A stretch of 64,000 nt of DNA from Corynebacterium kutscheri. Lineage in GTDB: Bacteria; Actinomycetota; Actinomycetes; Mycobacteriales; Mycobacteriaceae. The position numbers and the translations under genes are program-made. The notes under the pieces were generated by a model, which saw only the letters and a list, made by a program, of their open reading frames with translations, was not told the DNA's origin and did not search any database. Location of the stretch: contig NZ_CP011312.1 in NCBI RefSeq assembly GCF_000980835.1, positions 558,001 to 622,000 on the forward strand, given 5' to 3'. Every line of letters begins with the position of its first letter. Positions within the stretch are counted from its first letter, which is position 1. Positions 34,097-43,171 of this stretch are shown one piece after another.

Positions 34097-34621
34097 CTAG
34101 GAATTTTTTTCGATTTCCTTCATTTTCTCTAGGACATGGTTTAACCGCTGCTGGCGATTTTTCGCTGCTTCTTCAGTGAGCTGGTCATAAAAGTCTTCTT
34201 CCTCATCCCCGTATTCTAAGAGGCTGCGTGAAGTAATGGCGGTAATGCCAAAAATAACCAAGGCAACCCACCAATAGGAAAAATCGAGGAAGATACCGGT
34301 GAAAACGGCAACCATTGTTACCCCGAAACCAATGTTGTCGATACGAGAAATTATTTTTCCTTTGCGGGTAATTTCTTTAATTTCTTTTTCATTAAGTACA
34401 TTGAGTTCATCGCATGCGGTGTGGGCAAGTTGATTATGATTAGTATCTGGTAAGTCGGCAAATATTTCCGCAAGGTCGCCAAAAGTACGTGCTTGGACAA
34501 TGTGGGCACAGCGCTCATCAAACTCGCTTACTTCTATTCGTCCGGCAGCAAAATGTTCGCCAAGGTTACTAAGAGCAGCGGTTCGGTCTGCGTCGGAGAG
34601 TCGAAAATGTTGATTGTCTAT
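34097..34621 (-). CDS. DUF1707 membrane protein with apparent AUA start
   Basis: Translating the minus strand from 34621 gives 174 residues in one frame. An N-terminal DUF1707 domain reads HFRLSDADRTAALSNLGEHF, then AAGRIEVSEFDERCAHIVQA and DLAEIFADLP. A linker follows, then two close membrane segments (VTMVAVFTGIF, YWWVALVIFGITAITS) and an acidic/charged tail. No ATG, GTG or TTG exists between the upstream stop and the domain; the only codon at the expected place is ATA, with AGGA 8 nt before it. The first normal start (34315) would remove the whole domain. Function of the family is unknown. Confidence 0.65.
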   Translation of the reverse strand: MDNQHFRLSDADRTAALSNLGEHFAAGRIEVSEFDERCAHIVQARTFGDLAEIFADLPDTNHNQLAHTACDELNVLNEKEIKEITRKGKIISRIDNIGFGVTMVAVFTGIFLDFSYWWVALVIFGITAITSRSLLEYGDEEEDFYDQLTEEAAKNRQQRLNHVLEKMKEIEKNS

Positions 34622-34733
34622 GGTTGGGTTCCTATCAGAAGTACGGCACCGTCCGGGGCAAAAATAATTTTTATAGTAACAACTACTTATAGTACCTACT
34701 TAATTTAACGAGGCGGCACGCTACGATAGATAC

Positions 34734-35114
34734 GTGGCTGCGCAAATATCTGCTGAAGAACTGATGACCGCATTGACCCGTATTGCTCCATGGATTCGCG
34801 GGGTCAGTGAGCATCAACCTGCTCGGGCAGAAATTGCTGCCGCAGTGCGTTTATCTGCACGTTATTTGGCGCAATTACACCCTGGTAAAACCGTAGAATT
34901 GCGGGTGCCACCTTTTGTCGCAGTACAACTTATCGAAGGCACTACCCATACCCGTGGTACCCCACCACATGTTGTTGAATGCGATCCAGATACTTGGTTG
35001 GGATTAGTTATTGGAACGATACCTGCGAATTTTGATAACAACCCTAAGATCAATGCATCTGGTATCCGGTCAGGAGAAGTAGCTGCGCTATTACCTTTGA
35101 TAAAGATCCTTTGA
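34734..35114 (+). CDS. Sterol carrier (SCP2-like) family protein
   Basis: A 126-residue protein starting at GTG. The pattern YLAQLHPGKTVELRVPPFVAVQ, then GTPPHVVECDPDTWLGLVIG and SGIRSGEVAALLPL, matches the small actinobacterial sterol-carrier family proteins usually found just upstream of purF. These may bind a hydrophobic or nucleotide-like ligand; no function is established. It starts 112 nt from the DUF1707 gene, which is divergent, and precedes purF by about 50 nt, so it may lead the purF transcript. Confidence 0.8.
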   Translation: MAAQISAEELMTALTRIAPWIRGVSEHQPARAEIAAAVRLSARYLAQLHPGKTVELRVPPFVAVQLIEGTTHTRGTPPHVVECDPDTWLGLVIGTIPANFDNNPKINASGIRSGEVAALLPLIKIL

Positions 35115-35167
35115 TATATGTCGAACTATTTTAAGTGAGATTGTCTATTAGCTCACTGGGCGCTAGC

Positions 35168-36685
35168 ATGACTGTCGTGGCATATATTGAGCGGCTCAAA
35201 ACAAGCCCATTAGATGATCACGGCGAGAATCCACCCCGCGAAGAATGCGGTGTATTCGGTGTGTGGGCACCGGATGAGGATGTAGCCAAACTTACCTATT
35301 TTGGACTATTTGCATTACAACACCGTGGTCAAGAAGCAGCAGGTATTGCTGTTGGCGACGGAAAACAAGTTACCGTTTATAAAGACCTCGGATTGGTTTC
35401 TCAAGTTTTTGATGAAACTACCCTTAATGCTTTACCCGGACATGTCGGTATTGGGCATACCCGGTATTCCACAGCAGGCGGGGTAACGTGGGAAAATTCG
35501 CAACCAATGTTTCGAGTTGCCGCAAATGGCACCGATGTTGCCTTAGCACACAATGGCAACCTGGTTAATTACCTTGAACTGTTAGAACGAGCGCATAAGA
35601 AGAAGTTGGTTGATAAAGAAAAACAGCCTTCTGACTCTGATGTAACTACCGCGCTTTTGGTTGATGGTATTAATGATGAGACTACGCTGATCGAATCAGC
35701 TCGCGCATTATTACCTAAGCTCAAAGGCGCATTTTGTTTGACTTTTACCGACGGACATACGCTTTTCGCTGCTCGCGATCCAGAAGGTGTGCGTCCGTTA
35801 TCTCTTGGTCGAATTAATAACGGTTGGGTTGTTGCTTCTGAAACCTGTGCACTTGATATAGTTGGCGCGAGCTTTGTTCGAGAGATTTCTCCCGGCGAGA
35901 TGATTTCTATTGATGAATCTGGCGTGCGTTCGGAACGCTTTGCGGAAAAACGTCGAAAAGCATGTGTATTTGAGTATGTGTATCTAGCGCGGCCAGACTC
36001 GGTTATTAAAGGAAGAAGCGTTAATGCATCACGTCAGGATATTGGGCGCGCAGTAGCACGCCAGCATCCGGTTGATGCCGATTTGGTTATCCCAGTTCCT
36101 GAGTCAGGTATCCCAGCAGCAGTGGGTTATGCACAAGAATCTGGGATTCCTTTTGCTACCGGATTGGTAAAAAATGCCTATGTGGGGCGTACTTTTATTC
36201 AACCTACCGATACTCTCCGCCAGCTGGGTATTCGTTTAAAACTCAATCCACTGCGAGAAGTTATTCAAGGCAAACGGTTGATTGTCGTTGATGATTCCAT
36301 CGTACGAGGAAATACTCAACGTGCGTTGATCAGAATGTTGCGGGAAGCTGGAGCAGCAGAAGTACACGTACGTATTGCTAGCCCACCAGTGAAGTGGCCA
36401 TGCTTTTATGGCATTGATTTTGCTAGTCCCGGTGAACTGATTGCTAATGCGGTAACCAGTGATAATGAAAAACACATGGTCAATAGCGTATGCACAGCAT
36501 TAGGTGCAGATAGCCTAGGTTATGTTTCTATTGAAGAGATGGTTGAGGCTACCAAACAGCCGCGAACACAGTTATGCTGCGCCTGCTTTGATGGAGAGTA
36601 TCCATTAGGACTTCCAAGCGGAAACCCTAATGCGGAACTTGTTTCTGCTTTGCAACGCGGTAGCTGTGGCAGTGTTGATGATTAA
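35168..36685 (+). CDS. purF: Amidophosphoribosyltransferase
   Basis: A 505-residue enzyme from ATG 35168; the frame extends to GTG 35135, and GTG 35177 is another possibility. A short propeptide ends REE before the catalytic Cys27 of ECGVFGVWAP. The PRPP loop is RLIVVDDSIVRGNTQ. Cys residues in KACVFEYVY and LCCACFDG match the 4Fe-4S-containing B. subtilis type, in which oxygen inactivates the enzyme. It makes phosphoribosylamine, the committed step of purine synthesis, and is feedback regulated by nucleotides in known members. Confidence 0.93.
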   Translation: MTVVAYIERLKTSPLDDHGENPPREECGVFGVWAPDEDVAKLTYFGLFALQHRGQEAAGIAVGDGKQVTVYKDLGLVSQVFDETTLNALPGHVGIGHTRYSTAGGVTWENSQPMFRVAANGTDVALAHNGNLVNYLELLERAHKKKLVDKEKQPSDSDVTTALLVDGINDETTLIESARALLPKLKGAFCLTFTDGHTLFAARDPEGVRPLSLGRINNGWVVASETCALDIVGASFVREISPGEMISIDESGVRSERFAEKRRKACVFEYVYLARPDSVIKGRSVNASRQDIGRAVARQHPVDADLVIPVPESGIPAAVGYAQESGIPFATGLVKNAYVGRTFIQPTDTLRQLGIRLKLNPLREVIQGKRLIVVDDSIVRGNTQRALIRMLREAGAAEVHVRIASPPVKWPCFYGIDFASPGELIANAVTSDNEKHMVNSVCTALGADSLGYVSIEEMVEATKQPRTQLCCACFDGEYPLGLPSGNPNAELVSALQRGSCGSVDD

Positions 36686-36765
36686 ACCGCAGTACCTACA
36701 CAGCAATACTGGTAAGTACGTTAGATAAACATAATTACTTTTTACGATAAGAGACCTAAAACAAT

Positions 36766-37833
36766 ATGACAGATAATAATTCTCAAGTTTCTTATGCCGC
36801 TGCTGGCGTTGATATTGAGGCAGGCGATAAAGCAGTAGAGCTTTTTGCCCCTCATGCTCAGCGTGCTACCCGACCAGAGGTACGGGGTGGTCTGGGCGGT
36901 TTTGCTGGTCTTTTTGCCCTCGGAAAGTACCGACAGCCACTATTAGCGGCTGGTTCTGATGGTGTGGGTACGAAGCTTGCTATTGCACAGGCTATGGATA
37001 AGCACAACACTATTGGCATTGATTTGGTGGCAATGTGTGTCGATGATCTTGTGGTTTGTGGCGCGGAGCCGCTCTTTTTGCAAGATTATATTGCTATTGG
37101 CAAGGTTGTTCCAGAACATGTTGCACAGATTGTCGAAGGAATTGCCGAAGGCTGTGTACAAGCTGGGTGCGCCTTACTCGGTGGTGAAACCGCAGAGCAC
37201 CCTGGGGTTATGGAACCAGGAGACTATGACGTCTCAGCTACCGCAGTTGGTGTAGTTGAAGCTGACGAGCTACTTGGCCCCGATCGAGTGCGCGCAGGAG
37301 ATATTGTGCTGGCAATGGGCTCGTCTGGTTTGCACTCTAATGGATATTCGCTAGCTCGACATGTGCTACTTGACAAAGCCGGTATGGATTTAACTGGGTA
37401 TGTAGAAGAGCTAGGACGTAGCCTGGGCGAGGAAATGCTCGAGCCCACCAAAATTTATGCCCTTGACTGTTTAGCGCTTGCTGATGAATGCGAAGTACAT
37501 ACCTTCTGTCATGTTACTGGCGGTGGCTTAGCTGGTAATCTTGCGCGCGTTATTCCAGATGGTTTGGTTGCTGAATTAAGTCGCAACACCTGGACACCAA
37601 GCCAGATTTTCCGACTAATTGAATCTGTGGGCAAGGTGCCAACTGAAGAGATGGAAAAAACCTTTAACATGGGTGTCGGCATGGTTGCCGTGGTTTCCCC
37701 CAAAGATCGTGATCGTGCACTAGCAATGCTGACTGCGCGTCATATTCAGTGTTGGGAACTTGGTGTTATTCGTCCTGCTGAAGATACCGATACTCAGCGG
37801 GTAGTTCTTAGTGGAACACATCCGGGCTATTAA
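36766..37833 (+). CDS. purM: Phosphoribosylformylglycinamidine cyclo-ligase
   Basis: A 355-residue AIR synthetase. The start region SYAAAGVDIEAGDKAVELF is conserved, as are GSDGVGTKLAIAQAMDKH (ATP loop), LLGGETAEHPGVM and FCHVTGGGLAGNLARV. It closes the imidazole ring to make AIR. It follows purF by 80 nt with no terminator visible between them, so co-transcription is likely. A perfect palindromic terminator follows. Confidence 0.95.
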   Translation: MTDNNSQVSYAAAGVDIEAGDKAVELFAPHAQRATRPEVRGGLGGFAGLFALGKYRQPLLAAGSDGVGTKLAIAQAMDKHNTIGIDLVAMCVDDLVVCGAEPLFLQDYIAIGKVVPEHVAQIVEGIAEGCVQAGCALLGGETAEHPGVMEPGDYDVSATAVGVVEADELLGPDRVRAGDIVLAMGSSGLHSNGYSLARHVLLDKAGMDLTGYVEELGRSLGEEMLEPTKIYALDCLALADECEVHTFCHVTGGGLAGNLARVIPDGLVAELSRNTWTPSQIFRLIESVGKVPTEEMEKTFNMGVGMVAVVSPKDRDRALAMLTARHIQCWELGVIRPAEDTDTQRVVLSGTHPGY

Positions 37834-37852
37834 ACTTTTGTAACTGGATAGC

Positions 37853-37908
37853 ATAACTAAAAGCAGGGAAACACCCGTTATCGTGGGTGTTTCCCTGCTT
37901 TTAGTTAT
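37853..37908. terminator. Perfect 24-bp terminator hairpin between purM and the DUF3073 gene
   Basis: 24 paired bases on each side (left arm begins ATAACTAAAAGCAGGG) with an 8-nt loop. It lies between convergent genes and can act in both directions. Confidence 0.85.
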
Positions 37909-37932
37909 GCGTTACTTTTAAGAAAGATGAGC

Positions 37933-38148
37933 TTAATAGCGCTCTTCCTCCTCAAGGTCTTCCTCTGCCCAATCAGCGTACTCGGCATATTGGTCGTCTA
38001 CTGGTAGATCCTCATAATCAGATTCCTGATGACGGGGGGAATTACCGGCCAGTTCCTTTTGTAACGAGTCTAAATCCATACTGTGTGTGTTGTACTTGAG
38101 CTGACGTGCGACCTTGGTCTGCTTTGCCTTCGCGCGACCGCGACCCAT
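37933..38148 (-). CDS. DUF3073 family protein
   Basis: A 71-residue protein. I chose the start at 38148, giving MGRGRAKAKQTKVARQLKYN, the invariant beginning of DUF3073, with AAGGGGG about 9 nt upstream; the longer frame to 38202 adds 18 unrelated residues. The N-terminus is strongly basic, and the C-terminus strongly acidic (EEDLEEEERY). The family is widespread in actinobacteria and has no known function. Confidence 0.87.
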   Translation of the reverse strand: MGRGRAKAKQTKVARQLKYNTHSMDLDSLQKELAGNSPRHQESDYEDLPVDDQYAEYADWAEEDLEEEERY

Positions 38149-38299
38149 GGCGTAACCCCCTTGGAGTATTGCTAGGACGTTCCCGGGATTAAGAACGACC
38201 ATCTGCTTCCTAAAGTATATTTCCTGTTAGCTAGAATAGCGTTAAATGTATCATTTTGTCGCACCGCCCAGTTCAACAGCGGAAAATACTAAAAAATAT

Positions 38300-39364
38300 T
38301 TATTTTCCGCGTAGCTTTTCAATCGCTTTTTTGCCTAATTGTTCATGATCTTCAACCGGTAGTGAATCTTTATCAATACTAATATCAACGCCGCCAACCA
38401 GTAATGATGGTTGTTCTAATGCACTACGTTTGATTAATGCTAATCCAATGGGGCCATAATCGAGGTCATGAACCACAGTACCTAAGCGACCTACTCGTCG
38501 TTTGTGGATAGTTGTGATTTCTTCCCCCACCTTCGGGGTAGAAGGAGCAGAGCCGTCGATATGCACCATGACTAATACACGCGGTGAACGACCAAGATTT
38601 TCTACCCTGGCCACAGTCTCTTGTCCGCGATAACAGCCCTTGTGTAAATGAACTGCACCAAGGCGCCCCTCACGAGAAATCAGTGCCGGTATTTCATGGG
38701 GAATGGATTTATCGTCTAAATCTAGTTCAATCTCTGGTGCTAATTGCTGTACTCGCTGGGCGGTATAGGCCATTAACCCTGCTGGTTGTATTCCTTGGTG
38801 GATAAGTTTTTTAGCCACTATGAGTAGTTGGTTGGTGGGGATAAAAAGGTCTAATCGCTGAGATAATTGCCTAGATAGAACAACCTCCTCAGGGATAACT
38901 AGTTCTTTTGCTCCAATTACACTGAGAATTCTCAGATCAGGAGTATCAATGCTGACATCTGACCAAAACACCATCATGGTGAGATATTTCTGTAATGATT
39001 CGCCATAGCCAGGAGCAACATCAATAAAGAATTCTTCTTCGGTGACGGTGAGATCAATAAGATGCACAATACGACCCTGACTATCAAGGTCGAGTGCCTG
39101 CGCGCTTAACCCTGGGGGAGCATCATCAAGTTTTTGACTTAATAAATTGTGCAAAAAACTAGCTGCATCCGGGCCAGAAACTTTAATCACCGGTCGATTA
39201 CTACGATCGATAAGTCCACCAGTAGTATGAAAAGCTCTTTGCTCAGTCAGTGGTGAACCATAGTGCCACGCCACCCCCTGATAAGCATTAATAGCTACCT
39301 CATCTTGGTATTCAGCGGCTTGCGGAAGTTGTAACAGTGGAGATTGATAAGAAGAAATCGTCAC
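38300..39364 (-). CDS. ygfZ: Folate-binding YgfZ/GcvT-like protein
   Basis: A 354-residue protein of the GcvT superfamily. The YgfZ signature K-G-C-Y-x-G-Q-E is seen as HKGCYRGQETVARVENLG near residue 243. The N-terminal part has SGPDAASFLHNLLSQ. YgfZ helps assemble or repair Fe-S clusters in a folate-dependent manner in E. coli. It is divergent from the class IV aminotransferase with 54 nt between starts, a common arrangement. Confidence 0.87.
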   Translation of the reverse strand: MTISSYQSPLLQLPQAAEYQDEVAINAYQGVAWHYGSPLTEQRAFHTTGGLIDRSNRPVIKVSGPDAASFLHNLLSQKLDDAPPGLSAQALDLDSQGRIVHLIDLTVTEEEFFIDVAPGYGESLQKYLTMMVFWSDVSIDTPDLRILSVIGAKELVIPEEVVLSRQLSQRLDLFIPTNQLLIVAKKLIHQGIQPAGLMAYTAQRVQQLAPEIELDLDDKSIPHEIPALISREGRLGAVHLHKGCYRGQETVARVENLGRSPRVLVMVHIDGSAPSTPKVGEEITTIHKRRVGRLGTVVHDLDYGPIGLALIKRSALEQPSLLVGGVDISIDKDSLPVEDHEQLGKKAIEKLRGK

Positions 39365-39418
39365 AATCTTTATGCTAGCGCGTCAATTATTTGTTGGGGC
39401 AAGGCATAATAGATAACC

Positions 39419-40342
39419 ATGGCCAACCCGCAGGAAAAAGCAAAAGTCGCGCCTATTATCATCGCCATAGAACCCTTTGGCGGTTCTTTGCGCAACCATA
39501 TGCCACAGTTGCCATTGATCTTTTTTGATGACGCTGCAGTTACTCGCGGTGATGGCATTTTTGAGACCATTTTGCTTCACGACGGTCAGCCCATCAATCT
39601 AGATCAGCATATGCAACGATTTCAGCATTCGGCACGTTTACTTGATCTTCCTGAGCCATCACAACACGTATGGTTGCGTGCTACTGAGGAAGCCGTGAGA
39701 CAGTGGAGTGCCCTAAGCCACGAAGATGCTACATGCACGTGGGCATATACTCGTGGCCGCGTTTCGACAGGAATTCCTAGTGCATGGCTGACAGTTTCTG
39801 CGCTTGATACAAAGATTTACCAACAGCGTGAACATGGTCTTAGTGTTATCACCAGCCCACGTGGATATAGCATTGATACAACGCTTGCTAGTTCATTAGC
39901 TGAACAACAAACAGCACCATGGTTAGCTATTGGTGCAAAGACCTTAAGTTATGCAGCTAATATGGCTGCACAGCGCTATGCCATAGCACATGGTTTTGAC
40001 GATGTTATTTATGTTGATGGTGATCGGGTGTTGGAAGCGACAACAGCAAGTGTGATTACGGTTCGAGGCAAAAAAATACGTACCCCGCTTGCTAAAAACG
40101 GCGATATTATGACCGGTACCAGCCAAGCAGCCATTTTTTCTTATGCAGAAAAACACGGGTGGAATTGTAAGCTTAAAGAGCTTGACCTGGATTATTGCCT
40201 CAATAAAGCCGATAGTGTGTGGTTGGTGTCTTCAGTGCGTGGCCCGGTGCGAGTAAAACGGATTAATGATAAAAAACTGCCCAAGCCAGATAATGAGACC
40301 GCAGTGCGTACCTTATTAAACACAGCGATAATGCAAGCTTAG
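39419..40342 (+). CDS. pabC: PLP-dependent aminotransferase class IV, probable aminodeoxychorismate lyase
   Basis: A 307-residue fold-type IV PLP enzyme. The N-terminal FFDDAAVTRGDGIFETILLHDG is typical; the PLP lysine is likely in IGAKTLSYAANMAAQ near residue 182. EATTASVITV and TGTSQAAIF form the phosphate-binding region. Members make p-aminobenzoate for folate (PabC) or transaminate D- or branched amino acids; PabC is the usual call here, helped by the folate-binding YgfZ neighbour. Substrate remains inferred. Confidence 0.75.
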   Translation: MANPQEKAKVAPIIIAIEPFGGSLRNHMPQLPLIFFDDAAVTRGDGIFETILLHDGQPINLDQHMQRFQHSARLLDLPEPSQHVWLRATEEAVRQWSALSHEDATCTWAYTRGRVSTGIPSAWLTVSALDTKIYQQREHGLSVITSPRGYSIDTTLASSLAEQQTAPWLAIGAKTLSYAANMAAQRYAIAHGFDDVIYVDGDRVLEATTASVITVRGKKIRTPLAKNGDIMTGTSQAAIFSYAEKHGWNCKLKELDLDYCLNKADSVWLVSSVRGPVRVKRINDKKLPKPDNETAVRTLLNTAIMQA

Positions 40343-40381
40343 GGCAGTTTTAACGAGCCGACGAGTTGGAGGCCGGGTTGC

Positions 40382-41053
40382 TTAACCGATGACTCGAGAA
40401 AGCTCTGCGGACATACGTGGTACTAGTTCCTTGCCAACCATTCGCTCATCGACCCAACCTAGATTGTTATTTGGCATAAGGCCGTAGAGACGCTTTCCTG
40501 GGCCAAGTGTTCCTGGTCCAGTGGCAGTAACCATGGTGGAGGCAGATTCTAACTCCCATGCGCGCTCATTTAGCGGCTGACCATAGAACACTTCCACAAC
40601 ACCAGTGGAATGACTTAGTACTACTTCAATTTCATCTTTGAGATTAATGCGCCAAAAACCAGATTCACGTTGATCTAGGCCAATTTGGTTGCCGTCAGAA
40701 TCGAGCTTCCAGATGCGGGATTCGTAGGTGAGGTAATTTTCACCATCGTGGGCAAAGACGAGTTGTTGGCCAAAGGTATATTGACCACCTTCAGCAGTAT
40801 CAGCTTGACCAGTGCCACGCCATACGCCTACTAGTGGCAATAGTGCTAGTAGACCATCATGGAGATTTGGCCCTTCACGTAGGTTGGCGGTGTCATCAGG
40901 AATAGGTAGATCGCCTAAGCCAGGAATATTGAGGTGAGCACTGTCTTTCCATTGCTCGGCGGCTAGGTTAACGGCATCGCTGCCAGAAAGGCCGGCGGCA
41001 GCTGGAGTTGGCTTAGCAGTTGTATCGGCTAAGTCGTCGCGTTCATTCGTCAT
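40382..41053 (-). CDS. Nitrobindin-like (FABP/DUF1794) protein lacking the heme His
   Basis: A 223-residue protein. After a disordered N-terminus of about 65 residues comes the nitrobindin signature GVWRGTGQAD and a ten-strand barrel pattern (YTFGQQLVFAHDGENYLTYE). In true nitrobindins a His near the C-terminus binds heme; here the corresponding stretch reads KELVPRMSAELSRVIG, with no His. Corynebacterial members of this type are known as nitrobindin-like proteins without heme. The ligand is unknown. It converges with pabC. Confidence 0.8.
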   Translation of the reverse strand: MTNERDDLADTTAKPTPAAAGLSGSDAVNLAAEQWKDSAHLNIPGLGDLPIPDDTANLREGPNLHDGLLALLPLVGVWRGTGQADTAEGGQYTFGQQLVFAHDGENYLTYESRIWKLDSDGNQIGLDQRESGFWRINLKDEIEVVLSHSTGVVEVFYGQPLNERAWELESASTMVTATGPGTLGPGKRLYGLMPNNNLGWVDERMVGKELVPRMSAELSRVIG

Positions 41054-41267
41054 GTAGTCCAGACTAGCAATGCTGTCGGTAATTGCTAGCGAGGCTATGT
41101 GTTATGTTCGCTGTAAGCGCATTTTGGTTACTGCGTATTTATTAGCAGACGGTATGAAATAAAACCGCGATAAGCTAATGCAGTTAGGGCACCGGAAAGC
41201 TCTTTGTGTCCTAGCAGAGAGCAAAGATTGAAACGCAAGAATCATGTCTGCGCTACGCTTGGGGATC

Positions 41268-42317
41268 ATGCGTGCCTTGTTGATAGCTAATCCCCAATCT
41301 ACTAGCCAATCTGGTCACTTATTTGGTTATATTGTTCGTCTGTTGCGCACAATTCCAGATTTTAAATTAAAAGTAATGTTTACTCATTACCCAGGGCACG
41401 CGCAGCAGTTAGTAACCGGGCTAAGCCGGAAAAATTACGACGTTGTTATTGCAGTTGGTGGTGATGGCACGGTGAATGGGGTAATTAATGGTTTGTTGCC
41501 AGATAAACAGACTTTGGTGGCGCACCCAGAGATAGTTACTCAAATACCACGGTTGGCCGTGATTCCTACTGGTTCGGCAAATGTTTTTGCTCGCGCATTA
41601 GGTTTTCCGATGGACGCATATTTAGCTGTGGAAACGCTAGTTATTGCGTTGCAGCACAACCAAACCCGTTTTATTGGTGCTGGAACCTATAACGACAAGT
41701 GGTTTGTAGTCAATGCAGGTATTGGACTTGATGCAGATGCGATTGCTGCGATGGAGCGGGTACGTCGAAAAGGTTTTTCTGCCACCCCGCTTCGTTATTT
41801 GCGGGTAAGTGCGCGAGCAGCTTTCAAATTATGGCGAAACCCACCGCATATTGATGTTCGAGCCAGCAATAAGCATGGTGATATGGTGGCGCACAAAGAT
41901 ATTCCATTGTGTTTTGCTTCTAATACCAACCCGTGGACATTTTTTGGCCCGCTTCCGGTGGTCACGAATCCGCTTAACTCTTTTGATGCGGGGGTGAGCT
42001 TATTTGGATTAAATACTTTTTCTGCCTTGGGCCGAGTTGCTGGATTAATGCACATGAGTGGCATCGGGCATAATAGATTCCTCTCGCAGTGGTTATCATC
42101 TTATGTTTTTACCTTCGATGATGCGGTTGAAGTGGAACTTTATTGCAGTGATGCACGTCAATTCCAAATCGACGGTGAATATGCCGGTGAAGTAACTTAC
42201 GTCCGCTTAGAAGCGATACCACAAGCGATTGAGGTGCACGCGCCCATTGAGAAGGTAGCAGATTCACCGACGTCCATTGCGCGAAAATTCTTTAGTTTCT
42301 TTGATCTGAGGTTATAA
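41268..42317 (+). CDS. Diacylglycerol/lipid kinase family protein
   Basis: A 349-residue DAGK_cat protein. I start at ATG 41268 (MRALLIANPQST), since MRALL-x-x-NP-x-S is the family N-terminus; ATG 41244 adds eight residues. The nucleotide-binding motif is VGGDGTVNGVINGLL near residue 70, and IPTGSANVFARALG follows. It phosphorylates a lipid at the inner membrane face, perhaps diacylglycerol; specificity is unknown. The order relative to the DUF2993 gene and mshD matches C. glutamicum. Confidence 0.82.
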   Translation: MRALLIANPQSTSQSGHLFGYIVRLLRTIPDFKLKVMFTHYPGHAQQLVTGLSRKNYDVVIAVGGDGTVNGVINGLLPDKQTLVAHPEIVTQIPRLAVIPTGSANVFARALGFPMDAYLAVETLVIALQHNQTRFIGAGTYNDKWFVVNAGIGLDADAIAAMERVRRKGFSATPLRYLRVSARAAFKLWRNPPHIDVRASNKHGDMVAHKDIPLCFASNTNPWTFFGPLPVVTNPLNSFDAGVSLFGLNTFSALGRVAGLMHMSGIGHNRFLSQWLSSYVFTFDDAVEVELYCSDARQFQIDGEYAGEVTYVRLEAIPQAIEVHAPIEKVADSPTSIARKFFSFFDLRL

Positions 42318-42388
42318 AAATGTTGCTTTTCGACGAGAAAATAAGCTCAGAGACTTATTGATGCTTTTATATTCATCGCATTATTTGG

Positions 42389-43147
42389 TTAGTTATATTG
42401 AGGTTTGGTGGGGGCGAAATCAGAGTTTTTTAGTGTGATATTGCGTTCTTGTGATTGTAAAAAAATCGTGCCGCCGGAAAGATAGACAAAACTAGCTTGT
42501 TTGCCTAGGGGGAGTGCGCGAGTGTCATATTCCCAGCGGAAAGCATCAAGAATTTTTTCTTCGGAGATTTGATTGGGATTAGCTACTACTTCATAGGGGC
42601 TAATTTTTAACATGGGGCCAACTAAACGTAGAGTCGCGAAAACCGCTACTGGGTGAGTGAAACCTTGCGGGGTTGCTTCTAAACGCACTTCGCTGGCATT
42701 GGGGGAAGACGGTGAAATGTCGTAGGGGTTGGAAATAAGTAAATCGGTGACCCCAAGCTGCTGGCCCAAGCCAACTGCATCAATGCCAAGATTATGTGCA
42801 ATAAGTTGGGCATGGGTGTTATCAAAATCGCCGGCAAGAATTTGTTCTTTTGTGGCGGTGACCTTAGTAGCTACCGTCGAAAAGCGTACTGAGCCAAAGC
42901 CTTGCAGCGAAATATCGGAGACCCCGACGGTAAGCGTAGAAATTTCTTCCTTGGCAAGAGTCCATACAAAAGGAAAGCCTGCATAGTAAACGCTTGGTGT
43001 GACCGTGAGGTGGTTGAATTCGAGAATACGTTGAGACATGCGCTGTTCACTTCGCGTAGCAAGAACGGTATCGGTAACAAAAAAAATTCCGATAATCGTA
43101 GCTAGCGTAAGCACAACGCCGATAAGTCGTCTCGAAGAAGTTTTCAC
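42389..43147 (-). CDS. DUF2993 (LmeA-like) membrane-anchored protein
   Basis: A 252-residue protein starting at GTG 43147 (KTSSRRLIG), with AAAGAAGAG just upstream; the frame to 43192 would overlap the divergent mshD start. One N-terminal membrane segment or signal (LIGVVLTLATIIGIFFVTDTV) precedes a DUF2993 region with TLTVGVSDISLQGFGSV. Mycobacterial LmeA of this family helps elongate the mannan of lipomannan; such a role is possible here but not shown. It converges with the lipid kinase. Confidence 0.75.
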   Translation of the reverse strand: MKTSSRRLIGVVLTLATIIGIFFVTDTVLATRSEQRMSQRILEFNHLTVTPSVYYAGFPFVWTLAKEEISTLTVGVSDISLQGFGSVRFSTVATKVTATKEQILAGDFDNTHAQLIAHNLGIDAVGLGQQLGVTDLLISNPYDISPSSPNASEVRLEATPQGFTHPVAVFATLRLVGPMLKISPYEVVANPNQISEEKILDAFRWEYDTRALPLGKQASFVYLSGGTIFLQSQERNITLKNSDFAPTKPQYN

Positions 43148-43171
43148 CTCTTCTTTGTACCATTGATAGCC

